Source: Malonomonas rubra DSM 5091 (GTDB taxonomy: Bacteria > Desulfobacterota > Desulfuromonadia > Desulfuromonadales > Geopsychrobacteraceae). Taken from it: 39,446 bases of DNA. Where the stretch lies: positions 1 through 39,446 of the forward strand of contig NZ_FQZT01000019.1 of assembly GCF_900142125.1 (NCBI RefSeq), given 5' to 3'. Positions 36,604-39,446 of the stretch are shown here, in pieces (positions within the stretch are counted from its first letter, which is position 1; each line of letters begins with the position of its first letter). The notes under the pieces are model-generated. The model was not told the origin of the DNA, ran no database searches, and saw nothing but the letters and a program-made list of their open reading frames with translations. Made by a program: the position numbers and the translations under genes.

Positions 36604-37515
36604 ATGTCAAAGGTAAAAGTCATGAAACAGAAAAAAATTCGCATCATCGGTATTCAGATCGACCTGGGGCAGAAACAGCGCGGCGTCAACATGGGGCCGA
36701 GTGCTATCCGCTATGCCGGGTTGTCAAAAAAACTGAAGCGACTCGGCTTCGAACTGCACGATTCCGGCAACCTGTTTGTGCCGGTGCGCGATTCTCTGGA
36801 TGACGAGGTGCAGGAGCATTTTCTCCATTCAATCCAGCAGGTTTGCCAGGCGACCTACGAAGCTGGCAAACAGGCGGTTGAGGAAGGCTATATCCCGCTG
36901 TTCCTCGGCGGTGATCACTCGCTGGCCATCGGCACCATCGGCGGCGTCACGCACAGCAAACCGAGTGGGGTGATCTGGGTTGATGCCCATGGTGACGCCA
37001 ACACGCCGGAAAGTTCCCCGTCAGGCAGTATTCACGGTATGCCGGTGGCAGCGTTGCTTGGTGAAGGCTACCCGGAACTGGTCAACGTCGGACGCGCCGG
37101 GGCGAAAATTTCCGGTAAGGACATGGTGATGATCGGCATCCGCGATCTTGACGGTAAAGAGCGCGAGTGGTTGCGCAAGAGCGGTATCCGCGTCTACACC
37201 ATGCGTGAGCTGGATGAGCGGGGCATGAGTATAATTATCCGCGAGGCGCTGCAGATTCTGGAACACTGCGACCGGTTGCATGTCAGCCTCGACATGGACA
37301 GTCTCGACCCGAATGTTGCCCCCGGTGTCGGTACGCCGTCACCGGGTGGGTTAAGCTACCGCGAAGCCCAGCTGCTGATGGAGATTATCGCCGACAGCGG
37401 CAAGCTGGCTTCGGCAGATCTGGTCGAGATCAACCCGATCCTCGATCACGGCAACAGCACCGCCGAGATCGCCGTCGAGCTAATCGCATCTCTGTTCGGC
37501 AAAAGTATTCTGTGA
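36604..37515 (+). CDS. rocF: Arginase
   Basis: This 303-residue enzyme of the ureohydrolase family hydrolyses arginine to ornithine and urea using two Mn2+ ions. All metal-ligand motifs are present: GGDHSLAIG, WVDAHGDAN and SLDMDSLDP. TPESSPSGSIHGMPVAALLG is typical of arginases rather than agmatinases, and APGVGTPSPGGLSYREA is also conserved. Two starts are possible: ATG 36604, with AGGGGAGGGG immediately upstream, and ATG 36622 (MKQKKIRIIG), which matches the usual N-terminus better and has AAAGGT upstream. The gene lies 75 bases after the ornithine cyclodeaminase gene, with a palindromic element between. Confidence 0.92.
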   Translation: MSKVKVMKQKKIRIIGIQIDLGQKQRGVNMGPSAIRYAGLSKKLKRLGFELHDSGNLFVPVRDSLDDEVQEHFLHSIQQVCQATYEAGKQAVEEGYIPLFLGGDHSLAIGTIGGVTHSKPSGVIWVDAHGDANTPESSPSGSIHGMPVAALLGEGYPELVNVGRAGAKISGKDMVMIGIRDLDGKEREWLRKSGIRVYTMRELDERGMSIIIREALQILEHCDRLHVSLDMDSLDPNVAPGVGTPSPGGLSYREAQLLMEIIADSGKLASADLVEINPILDHGNSTAEIAVELIASLFGKSIL

Positions 37516-37521
37516 TTTAAG

Positions 37522-37552
37522 AAAAAACGGAGCTATGAATGGCTCCGTTTTT
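37522..37552 (+). terminator. Rho-independent terminator after arginase
   Basis: AAAAACGGAGC pairs with GGCTCCGTTTTT around a short loop, ending in a T-run. The A-run on the 5' side would also let it serve the convergent PEP-CTERM gene. Confidence 0.85.
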
Positions 37553-37572
37553 AAAGTTGTTATTGCTTGTAA

Positions 37573-38277
37573 CTAATCAAATTTTTTTCTTTTATGTCTA
37601 TATAAAGCAAGGCCTGCTAGGCCACTTCCTAAAAGTAGAGCGGTTGTGGGCTCGGGGACAGGCGCAGGTTTAGACGCATTCATAGAAATGCTGGAGCCCT
37701 CCGAAACGGGACCTGACCAACCATATGTACCAGATGAGGAGTCATAGTTCCCGCGCATATTGAACCACCACGACCAAGGTCCGGTATAATTACTGCCAAT
37801 GAAAGTTAATTTGTATTGAGTGTCTGCGAACATATCTAGGCTTGCGAGAGAAGTGACATTGTAACCATCCCCATCTAAAAAAACATTATCTATGAAAATA
37901 GAGTGTCCGTCATCACCGCTGGCGGCAAAGTAAATGGTCTGGTTGATCGAAGATGTAATATAGGTTTCAAATACATGAACAGTACGGTAGTCAGATAAAC
38001 CACCGCTGCTGAAACTATCGTGAGTCGGAGACCAAGGGCCGTAGTCTCCTGTTACATACCCCTGAAAAATAGCATCAGAGTAAGGGTCACTTGCTCGGAC
38101 ATAGTCTGCGGCGCTTGAAATATACGAAGCATTGCTTTGATACGAGTATGCCCATAGATCTTCAGTAGAAGATGGGGCTGTTAGTATCGTTTCCGACCCA
38201 ACTGTGACTGCTGAGGCAATCGATGACATTACAAGTAGTAGAAATCCTACTAACCAAACAATTAGTTGTTTTTTCAT
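37573..38277 (-). CDS. PEP-CTERM sorting-domain protein with PA14-like features
   Basis: The product has 234 residues. A signal peptide covers 1-23 and ends at IASA. The mature part is rich in Ser, Tyr and Asp and has few charged residues. IYFAASGDDGHSIFIDNVFL resembles the Ca-binding turn of PA14-type lectin domains. The C-terminus (206-234) is a full PEP-CTERM signal: PVPEPTTALLLGSGLAG, a short hydrophobic helix, then RHKRKK. Such proteins are cut at PEP by an exosortase and linked to exopolysaccharide or the cell surface. The codon pattern is AT-richer than in flanking genes. AGAGGGA lies before the ATG, and a sigma-54-like promoter lies upstream. Confidence 0.92.
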   Translation of the reverse strand: MKKQLIVWLVGFLLLVMSSIASAVTVGSETILTAPSSTEDLWAYSYQSNASYISSAADYVRASDPYSDAIFQGYVTGDYGPWSPTHDSFSSGGLSDYRTVHVFETYITSSINQTIYFAASGDDGHSIFIDNVFLDGDGYNVTSLASLDMFADTQYKLTFIGSNYTGPWSWWFNMRGNYDSSSGTYGWSGPVSEGSSISMNASKPAPVPEPTTALLLGSGLAGLALYRHKRKKFD

Positions 38278-38321
38278 TAGAGGTCCCTCTCTCGTTAAGG
38301 TTGAAAATTGATCAAAAACAA

Positions 38322-38337
38322 TGCAAATAGAATGCCT
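38322..38337 (-). promoter_or_regulatory. Sigma-54 type -24/-12 promoter of the PEP-CTERM gene
   Basis: Read on the minus strand, AGGCATTCTATTTGCA has GG and GC separated by exactly 10 bases and a TTGCA -12 box. Transcription would start near 38311, leaving a leader of about 34 bases. PEP-CTERM genes in several bacteria are controlled by the PrsK/PrsR two-component pair through sigma-54, which fits. Confidence 0.7.
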
Positions 38338-38453
38338 GTAGATTGTGTGTGTATATTTCGCTAGTTACTGCTTGGAAAAGATTCTTTTTTTGTTTTGTAA
38401 GGTTTTCTGAACAGTTTAGAAAGTAATATGGGAAATAAAATATTTTCCTTTAA

Positions 38454-38477
38454 ATGCCCCTAAACTTAAAAGGGCAT
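38454..38477. promoter_or_regulatory. Inverted repeat upstream of the sigma-54-like site (possible activator site)
   Basis: ATGCCC (38454-38459) and GGGCAT (38472-38477) form an inverted repeat about 145-165 bases upstream of the predicted PEP-CTERM transcription start, a usual distance for a sigma-54 activator site. The region 38278-38565 holds no gene. Confidence 0.35.
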
Positions 38478-38565
38478 AGATCGGTTCTAAAACACTTGCA
38501 TCAAACCCGCGGAATAGATATATTCGCAAAACTGAATGTTTAACGTCTGTTCCTTGGAGTTGTTC

Positions 38566-38991
38566 ATGTTGAAAAAATTATTGCTTATCGCTGTTGTTCT
38601 GGTTCTGTTCGGGTGCTCTGATGAGGCTCCGGTTGCGCAAAGTGCACAGCCGCAAGAAGCCTCCCCTGCAACAACTGAAACTGCTGCTGCGCCTCAGCAG
38701 CAATTTTCTGCCGATCACTTGCTGATTTTCTTCCTCGATCCGAATGGTGGTCCCTGCCGTATGCAGGCGTCGATTCTGCAGGAAATGGGGGATGAGCTCA
38801 AAGGCAAGGTTGATGTCCGTTACGTACAGACGACCATCAAGGACGATCTGCAGTACTTCTACGCCTACGGCATCCGCGGGTTGCCGTCGTTGGTTCTTGC
38901 TGACACCCAGGGCAAGGAAATCAAGCGGCTGGCTCCCGGTGTCAACCCGGCTGAAAATATCCGTCAACTGCTGCAAGCGATTCCGAACTAA
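38566..38991 (+). CDS. Thioredoxin-fold lipoprotein lacking the first active-site cysteine
   Basis: The product has 141 residues. The N-terminus has a hydrophobic signal and a lipobox LFGC with lipidated Cys17. A linker rich in Ala, Gln, Pro and Thr follows. The thioredoxin-like domain starts near residue 50. Where thioredoxin has WCGPC, this has NGGPCRMQ: the first Cys is Gly (codon GGT, not a stop) and only the second Cys remains. GIRGLPSLVLADTQGKEIKRLAPG has the cis-Pro of the fold. TTGGAG lies 6 bases before the ATG. The next gene, 5 bases downstream, is ccdA/dsbD-like, which normally feeds electrons to such proteins. A one-cysteine protein may bind, rather than reduce, its partner. Confidence 0.85.
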   Translation: MLKKLLLIAVVLVLFGCSDEAPVAQSAQPQEASPATTETAAAPQQQFSADHLLIFFLDPNGGPCRMQASILQEMGDELKGKVDVRYVQTTIKDDLQYFYAYGIRGLPSLVLADTQGKEIKRLAPGVNPAENIRQLLQAIPN

Positions 38992-38996
38992 AGCCG

Positions 38997-39143
38997 ATGA
39001 CCCTCGATTTAACCCTGACATCGATGATGATGGCGATGCTGGCCGGTTTGGCCAGTATCGCTTCGCCCTGTGTGCTGCCGGTGGTACCGATTATCGTTAC
39101 CGGAACCAAGGAGGATCACTGGTCACGTCCGCTGCTGATCGTG
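38997..39143 (+). pseudogene. ccdA/dsbD-type membrane thiol-redox protein, 5' part cut by an insertion sequence
   Basis: The first 49 residues read like the start of a CcdA/DsbD transmembrane protein: MLAGLASIASPCVLPVVPII contains the first-helix cysteine-proline site used to carry electrons across the membrane. After RPLLIV the family similarity ends abruptly and the frame continues into sequence belonging to an insertion element. The remainder of the gene should lie beyond the element, outside this window. With the gene broken, the lipoprotein upstream would lose its likely electron donor unless another copy exists. Confidence 0.8.
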
Positions 39144-39446
39144 GGGCGACGCCGGTTTTCTTGGACACTGATTTGGGATAATGTTCCCGTGTCCAAGGAG
39201 ATTAAAAATGACAGTAAAGAACCAGAACGAAACCGCTACAGGACCGCTGGCCGAAGGGCAGCGGTGGAGTGCCGCCCGCAAACGAGAAGTTGTCCTGCGC
39301 ATGCTACGGGGAGAATCTGTTGATGCTCTGTCCCGTGAGCTGAATATCGAAATCTACCGCCTTGAAGAATGGCGGGAGAAAGCTCTGACCGGAATCGATG
39401 AGTCGCTCAAAAAGCGCCAGGGTGATCCGGTTCAGGCTGAACTTAA
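39144..39446 (+). mobile_element. IS3-type insertion sequence, left end (runs off window)
   Basis: The element begins somewhere between 39144 and about 39165, directly after the last recognisable ccdA codon. A perfect 9-base inverted repeat (CTTGGACAC at 39160-39168 and GTGTCCAAG at 39189-39197) lies just before the transposase gene. The right end and target duplication are outside the window. Confidence 0.75.
39208..39446 (+). CDS. IS3-family transposase OrfA (partial)
   Basis: Seventy-nine codons are visible, with AAGGAG 7 bases before the ATG. The product begins MTVKNQNETATGPLAEGQRW and has a helix-turn-helix: SAARKREVVLRMLRGESVD followed by ALSRELNIEIYRLEEWREKA. This is the N-terminal DNA-binding region of IS3-type OrfA proteins. 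The leucine-zipper region and OrfB lie beyond the window end. Confidence 0.85.
   Translation, partial: MTVKNQNETATGPLAEGQRWSAARKREVVLRMLRGESVDALSRELNIEIYRLEEWREKALTGIDESLKKRQGDPVQAEL

Overview
The window looks like chromosomal DNA from a Gram-negative, anaerobic or microaerophilic deltaproteobacterium of the Desulfuromonadales type (Desulfuromonas/Geopsychrobacter/Pelobacter-like). This is an inference from gene content: many Cache/PAS two-component sensors, a ferredoxin-like Cys-rich protein, a phosphofructokinase with pyrophosphate-type residues, PEP-CTERM surface-protein genes, sigma-54-like promoters, and a gene that only makes sense if UGA is read as selenocysteine. No rRNA, tRNA, CRISPR array or phage module was seen. 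Both ends lie inside insertion sequences.

Layout. 1-343: 5' end of an IS5/IS1182-type element, abutting a chemoreceptor gene. 375-8025: a signalling block (Cache chemoreceptor, CheD, PAS membrane protein, large hybrid histidine kinase, single-domain response regulator). 8022-9314 (minus): Fe-S/Cys-cluster protein. 9432-11807: selO followed by an exported methionine sulfoxide reductase A whose catalytic cysteine codon is TGA, with a SECIS-like hairpin just after it. 11813-14982: chromate-transporter family protein, phosphofructokinase, LysE-type exporter. 15215-17956: Sel1-repeat protein, Gre-factor-like protein, P-loop kinase and the acyltransferase associated with PEP-CTERM/exosortase systems. 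17965-21122 (minus): a Cache-PAS-PAS-GGDEF-EAL gene split in two by what looks like a frame-changing deletion of its HAMP domain. 21374-22740 (minus): aroE-aroK. 22982-27394: GNAT, M20 peptidase, MgtE and HI0933-type flavoprotein. 27363-35283: two more sensor kinases, SagB-type oxidoreductase, Asp/Glu racemase, IscU/NifU-type scaffold and an ANTAR regulator behind a sigma-54-like site. 35434-37515: archaeal-type ornithine cyclodeaminase and arginase, which together suggest an arginine-to-proline route. 37573-38277 (minus): a PEP-CTERM protein with a sigma-54-like promoter. 38566-39143: thioredoxin-like lipoprotein and the start of a ccdA/dsbD-like gene that is cut by an IS3-type element running off the window.

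The most notable item is the selO-msrA pair. One gene product is a pseudokinase-fold AMPylase with a redox-type cysteine tail, the other a probable periplasmic selenoprotein MsrA. An annotation that treats TGA only as stop would lose the signal peptide and catalytic residue of MsrA and start it inside the protein. Other points of interest are the HAMP deletion, the two sigma-54-like promoters, the separated PEP-CTERM parts, the IS insertion in the thiol-redox operon, and a GC-rich palindromic element that reaches the arginase start codon.
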